Below are positions 22,851 to 34,000 of a stretch of 64,000 nt of DNA, one piece after another (the stretch's first letter is position 1; every line of letters begins with the position of its first letter). A program made the translations under genes and the position numbers. Origin of the DNA: Parapristionchus giblindavisi (taxonomy: Eukaryota > Nematoda > Chromadorea > Rhabditida > Diplogasteridae); the NCBI GenBank assembly GCA_943737045.1, contig CALSFV010000247.1, positions 62,001-126,000 on the forward strand, read 5' to 3'. Under the pieces are notes generated by a model. It did not search any database, was not told where the DNA came from, and saw only the letters and a program-made list of their open reading frames with translations.

Positions 22851-24092
22851 CTAAGACGACAATCGATTGGATTCGAGTTTGAGCGATTAAAAGACTAAAT
22901 AGAAACATACGGTTACTATATTTTAACAATGGACAAACAATCAATAAACGGCGTACCCATCATAAGATTTCATCGATCCTTCAGTCCGATCAATATTCTT
23001 CAGTCCTTCACCATCCTTTATACATGAAGCTCACCAAATGTAGCTATCTATAAACAAATCAATAAATCGAATATCACATGTTCAAATCAATATAACTCAC
23101 TTCATTCATTGCTTTCTCTCCGTCGAATACAAACGATAAACAATATGGAGTTTCATTCATTTGAATCGATTCATTTATATTATACTACAATGGATTCAAA
23201 TAAGCATAGGTAGATCCACCAGTAGTCATAATTTGACCTTCTGAAATGGAGGAGTCAATTAATACAGAGAAAAGTACACGCAGTAGGCCGCAACTGATAA
23301 ATAGTAGTTTTAAAAGTGCAAAATTAAATGTCACGAAACGATAAACAAGTAAAATATGCAAAAACAACTCAATATTCAAGAGCAAAACAGAAATTGTAAT
23401 CCAAGATCAAAACATGTTATAACAGGAAAGAATTAAGACTCTTACAACGGAGGCCCTGATTTTGCCTGAATAGCAGGGAAATGCCTGATTTTTAAACGTA
23501 CAAAAGTGACCCTGCCAATATTACAACGAAAGTGTAGAAAAAATCAAAGTATACTGTACCACGACACGGGCAATGTACGGCAGGCAATTCAAACACCTTT
23601 TCGCGCCATTCCTTATCTACTGTAGAAAAAAGTTTGACGCTGCTGCCCATTTTCCAGTCAAACCTTTGGGAGGCCGTGAGAGACGGTATGACTGATCTAC
23701 CACTCCATCTCTATCTCTATCACTCTCACTCACTCTCTTTGTTTTTAGCAGATGTCAGTCGCGGCAATATTTGAGGCTACATGCAAATGACTAAGAGACA
23801 AGTAAAAAGAGGGGAAGATCAATCTAAAATGATAACGCATACGCATAGATGCATACAATTTATAAAAGATGGGCCGCAAGGCCGTCATTTAGGGAGGGGC
23901 CGTGGCCGTGGCCGCAGCCGTCATTTAGGGACATTCGATTTATTACTGTTTTTATCATCTAGCGCTGTATTATCGTTTGTATAGCTTTTCGCAGCGCTGC
24001 TTCATGCTTTCTTTTTCTCACTCGCATTCTTGCTGATTTTGTGGTTTTCTTTTCATAAAGATTTATATATATATGATTCGTTAAATTTTCAG

Positions 24093-26421
24093 ATGGGTAA
24101 GATCAACAAGAAAGCACAGAAGCGCAAACTAGGCTTACTAGACGACGAAGATGATCAGGTAGTTTTCATTTAATTACTATGTCAAATCACATCAGCAATT
24201 GATCTAGCAAGCTTGATGTTTGAAGAAAACATGTTGAAACAGTGCTTGATCTTTCCAGAAGCGTCATAAGTCTGAGCCAGTAATCATTCCTCCTAAGGAG
24301 AAAGTAGATGAGGTAGCTGCAGCGGTTTCCAAGCTGACGAAGAAGCAGAAAAAGGCAGCCAACAAGAAGAAGAAAGCTGAGGAAGTGGTTGAGGAGGAAC
24401 CTCAAGGTTTGATTAACACTTTTCAATTTGGAAAGCAAGATAATTAATCAAGTTTGATCGATCGCCCTCGTCCCTGTTTTATTTAATTGATTATAATGCA
24501 TTTTTCAGAAGTGGAAGAAGAAGACGAAGTAGAAGTAGATGAAGAGGAGCAAAACGAGGATGATGGAGATGATAATGAAGATGAGGATGAGGAAGAATCA
24601 GATGAAGACGAAGAAGATAGTGATAGTGATAGTGCAAATGATGACTTACTCAAGGTTTGTTTATATAGTGCTGATCGTTCATATTTAAAGCTTGTATTTT
24701 TATCTATCTACTAGTATTAAAAATTGCAGGATACAGGCGAAAAGCTCGACTTCGACATTGAGGCATTCCCACTTGAAGATGAAGACAAGGAAGGCATCAA
24801 TAATATGCTCACACAGGTTTGTAGTGTAAATAATAACATCTTTTGATTGGGAAAATCTACCAGTGATCTATTATGACCTGAAATTATTACTGCAATGTGA
24901 AGCTTATTTGAGTAATACGTCTATTGTCTGTCTATTGTTCTCTTAGATATTTTGACTATGAGGTTTACTCATAGGTCGAAAAGTATGTTACAAAGCACCA
25001 AGCCTGACCGCATTTTGAGCCAAAATTTCCCAAAAAATCGTAAAACCTGACCGCATTTTGAGCCAAAATTTCACAAAAATCGAAAAACCTGACCGCATTT
25101 TGAGCCAAATTTGCCAAAAATCGAAAAACCTGACCGCATTTTGAAAACCGATAACCTAGCTATTCGACCTATGGGTTTACTGTATCAATTTGTCTGATAT
25201 CAATTCATACGTGCCAATTCAGATCTTCCTTCGTGCTGATATCGATCTTGTTGGCCTGGGAAAGGCTCTCATCGCGCAATCACCAAGTGGTTGCGTAATT
25301 GGGGTACGGTATTTCGTAAATTAATCGATTCATGGAACTCGCATACCACGTTCGTGTCAAGATAAATTCTAATGAATCGATATCTGAAGAATCAATAATC
25401 GTTAAATATACAGTATTATAATTGTAGCCAGCCGAAGACGTCGATGATGAAGACAATACAACATCGAATGTAGTTTATGGATTGATTTCAATGCTCCCAC
25501 AAATTGATAAAGACGAGGTTATATTTGGTTTTATCCTTACTATTTCCGTTTATTGTTTTGTTGTTCTTCATAATATATAGTTGTGTGGATGAAGATTAGT
25601 TATATCCACAGTATCCATTTAATATTTGATTTAATTATATAATTTTGTTTCAGAAGTACGCAAAGGACATCTTTTCATTGCTTCAAACACGTGCAAACAA
25701 GCACGCTTTGGCTAGTGTTGTAAGTCGATCGATAGATTTAGATGAATCAATCAATAATTGTAGGCGCGTGACTTTGACTCGGCCTTGACGTCTTCACCTC
25801 GTCTTGGTCTATTCGTTAACGAACGTATGCTACACTTTCCTTCCCAAGTCGGTCCTCCCGCATGCAAGAGCTTACTGTAAGTGAGGGATGAAAGAATTTG
25901 TACTAATCGATAAATATTTTGTTTTGCGAATTTTGAATCTGTATTTCGAATTAGATTAGAGACAATATTATTATAAACATATTTTTCAGGGAAGATTTGA
26001 ATGCGATGAAAGAGAAGCCGTCCCACGTCCTTTATATTCACAAGGTAGATCAATGAACATTAAATCGATACATATTGAATCTATGGCTATACCCTCAGGG
26101 TTAGAGTGTGAATTTATGCATTGTTATTTTGGTACACACGAAATGGTAACGTTCTTCGTTGTCAGATTCGTGTTGTGGAAGATGAGAATGAGAAGAAAGA
26201 AGCAGTGAATGCACCATCTACATCAACTAATGAAGGAGGAAAGAAGAAGAAGAAGGGAAAGGTATGTCACATTCTGAACCATATATATCTTACATATTTG
26301 ATTAGTTATATGAAATCATATTTGTTGCGATACTACAAACATTTATGCATACATTTCGATCATTAGTTATTGATTACCATTCCCATTCTTATCATAATGG
26401 ATCGGTATATCGATTGAATTG

Positions 26422-26464
<43 letters not shown>

Positions 26465-26603
26465 TGATGATGATGATGATGATGATGAATAGGCAGAGAA
26501 GAAGCGGGCAGCTGCAGCAGCAATGGCGGCAGCTCTCATTGAATATGAGAATGAAGAAGATGGAATGTTACTACATGTGAGTGTACTCTATTGATTGATT
26601 GAC

Positions 26604-26635
<32 letters not shown>

Positions 26636-27733
26636 GATTGATTGATTGATTGATTGATTGATGATTGATTGATGATTGATTGATTGATTGATGATTGATT
26701 GATTGATGATTGATTGATGATTGATTGATGATTGATTGATGATTGATTGATGATTGATTGATGATTGATTGATTGATTGATGATTGATTGATTGATTGAT
26801 TGATTGATGATTGATTGATGATTGATTGATGATTGATTGATGATTGATTGATGATTGATTGATTGATGATTGATTGATGATTGATTGATTGATGATTGAT
26901 TGATGATTGATTGATTGATTGATTGATTGATGATTGATTGATGATTGATTGATGATTGATTGATTGATTGATTGTGAACCCGTAGATCAGTTTCTACAAG
27001 ATTATCTCAATATTAAAGGGATAGTAACCTAAGTTAATGAAACAGGTTGAATCCTCTTACTCCCACTCGTAATCAGAGCCAGAGCTACATTTTAGACTTT
27101 TATTTATAAAAAAAAGAATTTTGGGTAAAAATGTATCAACATTTCTAGTTTGGCTGTAAATTAGGTTACGGTATTTGACAAAGGTTTCTATAAAGTTTGA
27201 AAATGATTTAATTTGTGGAAAGATGACTGAATAATGTTTCAGTTACCGAAGGGTACGGCCATTCACTTTGACTATCCCGTACACACTGACATTGATGCTG
27301 GAAGCAAGTTCCATATTGTCAAATCGGGAACGATTTCAAAGACTCCTTATAGGTTATATTCAAGTTATTCAATCTTTCTTCGATTTAGTATCCGAATAAG
27401 TGAAAGTAATGGATTTTGTATATCTAATGATTTTATCCAAGACAATAATAATTATATAATAGATACTTTATGCGGTGCAAAAGTAAAGTATGATAGTTGA
27501 TGGATAATTGATATGAAGTGGAGTACGCATTAATACGATGCCTCGACTGGGGTAGTAAAGATAGTTACAATTGAAATAGTTAAAATAAAACAATTGTTAC
27601 AAAATTGTGAATTGTCTGCCATCTTCTGAACATGAAATATCGATCAAAAACTAGATACTATATATTTAGACGTGCTGTAATAATGGATCTCGATCGTTTC
27701 AAGTCCTTCCTTAATGCTGTTGCCAATTCTTGA
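24093..27733 (+). CDS. BCCIP/Bcp1-family nuclear protein
   Basis: BCCIP (Bcp1 in yeast) acts in ribosomal-protein chaperoning, nuclear export and genome stability. Thirteen exons were joined: 24,093-24,158, 24,259-24,406, 24,509-24,654, 24,730-24,816, 25,223-25,303, 25,428-25,517, 25,654-25,719, 25,764-25,876, 25,990-26,044, 26,166-26,261, 26,493-26,576, 27,243-27,352 and 27,670-27,733. They total 1,206 nt (401 residues). The N-terminus is basic (MGKINKKAQKRK), followed by a long acidic Asp/Glu tract (about residues 80-125). The conserved core then begins FDIEAFPLEDEDKEGINNML, with IFLRADIDLVGLG and NERMLHFPSQVGPP, and ends RRAVIMDLDRFKSFLNAVAN. The start follows AAATTTTCAG, a possible trans-splice site. 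A polyadenylation signal AATAAA lies at about 27,832. Introns hold a MITE (24,971-25,172) and a 380-bp tandem repeat. Confidence 0.85.
24971..25172. mobile_element. ATAGGTCGAA-family MITE with internal minisatellite
   Basis: ATAGGTCGAA at the left is mirrored by TTCGACCTAT at the right. The interior repeats CCTGACCGCATTTTGAGCC about four times with AAAATTT(C)CCAAAAATCG spacers. It lies in a BCCIP intron. Related copies are at 44,540-44,680 and, inverted, 55,492-55,614. Confidence 0.75.
26423..26490. repeat. (AAT)n/(ATG)n microsatellite
   Basis: A run of AAT/ATA triplets passes directly into (ATG)n immediately before the AG acceptor of a BCCIP exon at 26,493. The repeat forms the 3' end of the intron. 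Confidence 0.9.
26590..26974. repeat. Compound GATT / GATTGAT tandem repeat in BCCIP intron
   Basis: About 385 bases alternate between 4-bp GATT units and the 7-bp unit ATGATTG, with no other sequence. It lies in the intron between the exons ending at 26,576 and starting at 27,243. Confidence 0.95.
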
Positions 27734-28080
27734 AGAGAAAAGGAGTACTGTAATTGTTCTACCCATTATTGATTGTTTCATACTTGTTACATGTTATGTT
27801 GTATTGTTATTCGTTCTTTTGTTGTACTTGTAATAAATAGCGAAATGTTTCAAATAATTTACTATACAAATGGTATGATTTGGATATTTCGATGTAGGGT
27901 AATTGATGTAAATAGAGGGGATTGGGGTTGATTCAATAAGTAGAGATGGAGAATATGGATATTTGTCCATTTAGAGAATCTTGGAGGACTTTACATGGAT
28001 AAAAGATCAATGAAAGGATACATAGGATAGGAATGATAGGATAAGCCGGAAGATAATATGGAGGTATGCTGATTAATATA

Positions 28081-31000
28081 TTATTTCTTTCTTGTATCCT
28101 TTTCTTTCTTATTAGACTTCTTTTCATCCTGAATATAAAGTGTCAAGATATTATTTCATCAGAACCCCTACATACCTCCATCATAGATTTATTCTCTTCT
28201 TTACTTTTGTATATGGAACCGTCTTTTGATTTTTCTCCTTTTTCTTTCTTCTTATCTTTCTTCTTCCCTTCCTTTTCTTCTTCAAATGGCGATTTTTGAG
28301 TTTTCTTTGACACTGCTTCCTGAATATTTTTTAAATTAAAATTATTCGTTATGCATAGCTGGTTTTCGTTTTACTGACCAGCGGTAAAGATCAAAGATCA
28401 AGTTTCTCAAAAGTTACACCACTTCCACGATGGTAATTTTGTAAACGAATTCTGCAGGATCATTTTGTTTCGAGAAATTCAAAATCTATTTTCAAAATTG
28501 ATTTCTACCTGTATCTTAGATTTGGATGATTTCTTCTCTTCTACACTTTTGTGTATTGAACCGTGTTTTGATTTTTCTCTATCGTTCTTTTCATCCTTTG
28601 AAGATTTCTCACTTTTCTTTGATCCAATATCCTGAATATACCTACTCTACCTTTATTTATTTTATAGATTATTAAACATTCATTCTACCTTTCATGCCAA
28701 ATTAATGCCAATTAATGCCAAATTAAGTGGTATCATTTTGTTTCGAGATTTTCAAAATTTACTTCAAAATTCCTCTACCTCTTTTTCAGATTTCGATAAT
28801 TTCTTCTGTTCTACACTTCTATGTATTGAACCGTGCTTTGATTTTTCTCCTTTTTCTTTCTTCTCCTTCTGCTTTCCATCCTTTTCTTCTTCAAATGGTG
28901 ATTTTTGAGTTTTCTTTGGCCTTGCTTCCTTAATATTTTTTTACATTGAAATTTTCCATAACACTGCAAATTTAGAATCGGACGGGTGTGATTTTCGACT
29001 ATTTTTTCGAAAAACTCGCCTACCTCTTTTGCAGACTTGGAAATTTTCTTTTCATTTACTTTCTGTACATTACTCTGCGTTGATTTTTCATTAGAGCCTT
29101 TATTTTCAACTTTTTCTTTCTTCTTTTCTTTCTTTTCCCCATCTTTCTTTTCTTCCTTCAATTGACTCATCTTTGATCTCAGTTCCTGCATTTATCAAAC
29201 TTCATTCATTTAAAATAAGTTAACACACAAAAAATACACCACTGCTACGTTGTTAATTTTTCTTTAAACGAATTCTTCAGCATCGTTTTTTTTTTCAAGA
29301 TTTTCAAAATTCGTTTCTACCTGTATCTTAGATTTGGATGATTTCTTCTCTTCTACACTTTTGTGTATTGAACCGTGTTTTGATTTTTCTCTATCTTTCT
29401 TTTCATCCTTTGAAGATTTCTCACTTTTCTTTGATCCAATATCCTGAATATACTCTACCTTTATTTATTTTATAGATTATTAAATATTAACAGAACATCA
29501 AGATTCAACAAGCAGATGAGTTTAAATTCGTTCCAAAATGTTCGATTACCTTGAAAATCAACGAGGTGATTTGATCTTTAGTAAATAAAAGAGTGTCAAG
29601 CTGTGCATCACTTGTATCATTTTTAACGAGGCATAGATCGTTATTGTTTTACTGCCCAGCGGTAAAGATCAAAGATCAAATTACTCAAAAGAAACATAAT
29701 TTAATAGATGTTCAATATTTTTTAAACCGAATTGAGTATTATCATTTTTGTTTCAAGATTTTCAAAATTTATTTCAAAAATCCTCTACCTCTTTTTCAGA
29801 TTTCGATGATTTCTTCTCTTCTACACGTTTGTGTATGGAACTGTGTTTTGATTTTTCTCCTTTTTCTTTCTTCTTCTCTTTCTGCTTTCTATCCGTTTCT
29901 TCTTCAAATGGTGATTTTTGAGTTTTCTTTGGCTTTGCTTCCTGAATATTTTATTACATTGAAATTTTCCTTAAAGGTGGTGTCCCACGAATATTTTCGT
30001 GAACAAACTGTGAAGACAGAAAGGTAGCAAAAGTTATTCTACGTACAGTATACTATTTATTTTGTGCTGATTTAGTCTATTGATCGCTAGAAACATTAAT
30101 AAACCATCAGGCCCGGTTCAGGGAAGGGCGCGCTTTTTGAAAATTGATGAAATTCGGCAATAGGTTTCGAACTTGCGTCAAACGGGTAACGAGTCTGAAC
30201 CTTTACCACTGCGCTATGGGATAGATGAGAGGATGAGCTAACTCTTCGCATATCACTTTGCATTCGTACAAGAGGGGTGTAGTGATTTATCTGAACATTC
30301 GCGGGCCACCATCTTTAACACTGCAAATTTAGAATCGGACGGGTGTGATTTTCGACTATTTTTTTCGAAAAACTATCGCCTATTGACCGTATAAAATACA
30401 CTTGTTTATTTGGTACGAGAGTAGCCAACCACTCCCACAAGCGACTTTCTTGTTTTGCATGGTTCAGAAACTATGCCGATCTCTTTTATATATAATATAG
30501 CGCGCGGCGAAGGTCAGCCGGGTTAGAGAGAGGCAGCGGAGAGACAATCGAGAGGCGGGGCGAGATGTAGAGGGCTACATCTCGCTCGCCTCTCGATCGT
30601 GACTTCCGTTCGTTAGCACCATTCGTCATTTTCTTATGCAAGTACATTTTATACGCACAATACCTCTTTTGCAGACTTGGAAATTTTCTTTTCATTTCCT
30701 TTCTGTACATTACTCTGCGTTGATTTTTCATTGGAGCATTTATTTTCAACTTTTTCTTTCTTCTTTTCTTTCTTTTCTCCATCTTTCTTTTCTTCCTACA
30801 ATTGACTCATCTTTGATCTCAGTTCCTGATTTTATTAAACTTCATTCAGTTAAAAAAGATAACACCCTGCGGTAAAGATCAAAGATCAAGTTACTCAGAA
30901 GTTACACCACTTTTACGATGATAATTTTGTAAGCGAATTCTGCAGGATCATTTTGTTTCGAGAATTTCAAAATATATTTTAAAAATTCGTTTCTACCTGT

Positions 31001-34000
31001 ATCTTAGATTTGGATGATTTCTTCTCTTCTACACTTTTGTGTATTGAACCGTGTTTTGATTTTTCTCTATCGTTCTTTTCATCCTTTGAAGATTTCTCAC
31101 TTTTCTTTGATCCAATATCCTGAATATACTCTACCTTTATTTATTTTATAGATTATTAAACATTCATTCTACCTTTCATGCCAAATTAATGCCAATTAAT
31201 GCCAAATTAAGTGGTATCATTTTGTTTCGAGATTTTCAAAATTTACTTCAAAATTCCTCTACCTCTTTTTCAGATTTCGATAATTTCTTCTGTTCTACAC
31301 TTCTATGTATTGAACCGTGCTTTGATTTTTCTCCTTTTTCTTTCTTCTCCTTCTGCTTTCCATCCTTTTCTTCTTCAAATGGTGATTTTTGAGTTTTCTT
31401 TGGCCTTGCTTCCTTAATATTTTTTTACATTGAAATTTTCCATAACACTGCAAATTTAGAATCGGACGGGTGTGATTTTCGACTATTTTTTCGAAAAACT
31501 ATCGCCTACCTCTTTTGCAGACTTAGAAATTTTCTTCTCTTCATTTCCTTTCTGTACATTACTCTGCGTTGATTTTTCATTGGAGCCTTTATTTTCTTCT
31601 TTTTCTTTCTTCTTTTCTTTCTTTTCCCCATCTTTCTTTTCTTCCTTCAATTGACTCATCTTTGATCTAACAATAAGTTCCTGAAAATATCAAAATTCAT
31701 TCATTTTAAAATATTTAACACCCTGCGGTAAAGATCATAGATCATGTTACTCTACCCAAATCTACATCACTTCCACGACGTTAAATTTTTAAAAGACCGA
31801 TTTCTGAAGGATCATTTTGTTTCGAGAATTTCAAAATGTATTTTCAAAATTGATTTCTACCTGTATCTTAGATTTGGATGATTTCTTCTCTTCTACACTT
31901 TTGTGTATTGAACCGTGTTTTGATTTTTCTCTATCATTCTTTTCATCCTTTGAAGATTTCTCACTTTTCTTTGATCCAACATCCTGAATATATAATACTC
32001 TACCATTATTTATTTTATAAAAATTTTCGAAATTTATTTCAAAATTCCTCTACCTCTTTTTCAGATTTCAATGATTTCTTATCTTCTACACTTTTGTGTG
32101 TGGAACTGTGTTTTGATTTTTCTCCCTTTTCTTTCTTCTTCTCTTTCCGCTTTCCATCCTTTTCTTCTTCAAATGGTGATTTTTGAGTTTTCGTTGATCC
32201 TGCTTCCTGAATATTTTTTTCCCATTAAAATTATCATTAAAAGTGAAAATCGGACGGTTGGGTTTTTGGGCCATTTTTCGTTAAAAACAAACTTTCGCCG
32301 ACCTTTTTTGCGGACTTGGAGATTTTATCTTCATTTCCTATCTCTGCATTACTTTGTGTTGATTTTTCATTGAAGCTTTTATTTTCTTCTTTTTCTTTCT
32401 TCTTTTCTTTCTTTACCCCATCCTCCTTTTCTTCCTTCAATTGACTTATTTATTTATTTATCATACATTGAATAAATGTGACAGCAAGTGATAAATGAAT
32501 AGTGTGAATAATGTTGAGGGGAGGGGGTCGGAGAGAGGGAGGGAAGGATCTCACTGCGTATCGTCGCTTCCAGGTTCAATAAATTAGGGTGGAGGCGCCC
32601 TAAGCGGGAAGAGGACCGCTTTATGTCAGTAGAGACAGACTGACATGAACCGGAAGGACAAAAACAGGAGAATCCTTACAAGTCGATGGAAGGGAGGCCT
32701 AGTTTGTGGAACAAGGCTTGGGGAGGGGAGGATAAAAGTTTAGCTTTTATTATGGGTATTGATTGGGATGGATCGATAATACAATGTAGTTTTGTCAGGT
32801 AACGGGATGTTCTAAGTGCAAAAGATGAACGCAAGTTCTCGCGTCTACAACGAGGGATATGAAAACAGAAAGAGGATACACGACCATGAGTGGGTTTGAA
32901 TGTATAGAAGTGACTGGCAGGAAGAGAGATATCACAATGGAGAATTTTTAAGCTCATTACAATGTCAATAATAAGTCTACGATGATATAGAGAATGAAGA
33001 GAGAATAGTGAAAGTCTACAATGGAAAGATGGAGGAGGAAATAAAGTGGGAGAGTGACAACGAAAGTATAACAATCGAGTAAACGTATGATTGACTTTTT
33101 CTATTTGACGAACGAGACCTTTACTAGAGGGGGACCAGACAGGACTAGCATATTCAAGAATGGGCAAGATATAACATTTAAAAGCTCTAATATATATTTG
33201 TGGTTTAGTACAATTTAAAGATCTGTCTAATTTAAAGACTTATCTTTGATCTAAGTTCCTGAATTAATCAAACTTCATTAATTTAAATTAAGTTAACACC
33301 TTACTTGCTGAATATATTTTTTAAATTAAAATATTTCACTATACATAGCCCGTTTCCGTTTTACTGTCTAGAGTTAAACATAAAAGATCAAGTACGTCAA
33401 AAGTTCTAAGATTTATACTAGTAAATTTTTTTTTTAAAACCGAATTATGCAGTATCACTATGTTTCGATATTTTCAAAATTCCTTTCTACCTGCATTTTC
33501 TGCATCTTAGATTTGGATGATATATCCTCTACACTTTTATGTATGGAACCGTGTTTTGATTTTTCTCCTTTTTCTTTCTTCTTCTTCTTCTTCTGCTTTC
33601 TATCCGTTTCTTCTTCAAAAGGTGATTTTTGAGTTTTATTTGACCTTGCTTCCTGAATATTTTTTCCATTAAAATTTTCATTAAAAGTGAAAAGTTAAAA
33701 TCGGACGGGTGTGATTTTGGACAATTTTTCAAAAAAAACTATCGCCTACCTCTTTTGTAGACTTGGAATTACTCTGCGTTGATTTTTCATTGAAGTTTTT
33801 ATTTTCTTCTTTTTCACTCTTCTTCCCATCCTTCTTTTCTTCCTTCAATTGATTTTTTTGAAAATCGAATTCAAAGTTTTGATTTTTAAACTTTTTCGAG
33901 TACTAACAAGGGAATGGTCTCAATTTGGCCTGATTAGGTGAAATGTGATTATCTTGGCTAAAATCAGCTATAGATGCTGATCAAAAATCCGTTTTTCGTC

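Larger units (their letters stand above)
21163..23678. mobile_element. 2.5-kb TIR insertion in the right palindrome arm
   Basis: The ends CACGGCCTCCCA and TGGGAGGCCGTG are inverted. AGAGAC is duplicated on both sides (21,157-21,162 and 23,679-23,684), and removing the insert restores exact mirror symmetry with the left arm. The interior has coding-like remnants (about 21,920-22,300), a nested CACACAGA hairpin at 22,711-22,850 and a partial internal duplication (about 22,505-22,590 and 23,205-23,275). No transposase is recognised. Confidence 0.8.
15397..23930. mobile_element. 8.5-kb giant palindromic (foldback) element
   Basis: The left arm (about 15,474-18,070) is repeated in reverse at about 18,727-21,162 and 23,679-23,880. 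Paired positions add to 36,833 over the outer part and to about 36,800 inside; the step reflects a 33-base block present only near 19,101-19,134. Arms differ by rare substitutions, for example near 17,752 against 19,046, so identity is very high. A 650-bp spacer lies at about 18,071-18,726. The extreme left carries GGTGAAGTAGGGTGAA-type repeats and the extreme right CCGTCATTTAGGG repeats. These two termini are found joined at 6,058-6,215. The arms contain exon-like reading frames, a tRNA-like segment and a nested MITE. No transposase recognised. Confidence 0.8.
28440..31510. repeat. Segmental tandem duplication of exon modules, offset 2,484 bp
   Basis: 28,440-28,990 is almost identical to 30,925-31,470, with matching landmarks exactly 2,484 bp apart (28,705 and 31,189; 28,727 and 31,211). 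That includes the intronic string with ATGCCAAATTAATGCC repeats. A further, more diverged copy of the module set lies between them (29,310-29,960). The duplicated block contains whole A, B and C exons, so duplication adds exons to the Lys/Glu-rich protein. Confidence 0.85.

Noticed and set aside
15397..23930. The palindrome as a pure assembly duplication
   Set aside because: The arms differ by scattered bases, a 33-bp block and a 2.5-kb insertion with its own target duplication, and the centre has unique sequence. An artefact cannot be fully excluded without reads.
26590..26974. A CRISPR-like array
   Set aside because: The repeats are 4-7 bp with no unique spacers, in an intron of a eukaryotic gene. 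It is a simple tandem repeat.
29593..30027. Plus-strand open frames over 28-34 kb with Phe/Ser-rich sequence
   Set aside because: They are shadows of the Lys/Glu-rich exons on the minus strand, whose AAG/GAA codons read as CTT/TTC in reverse.
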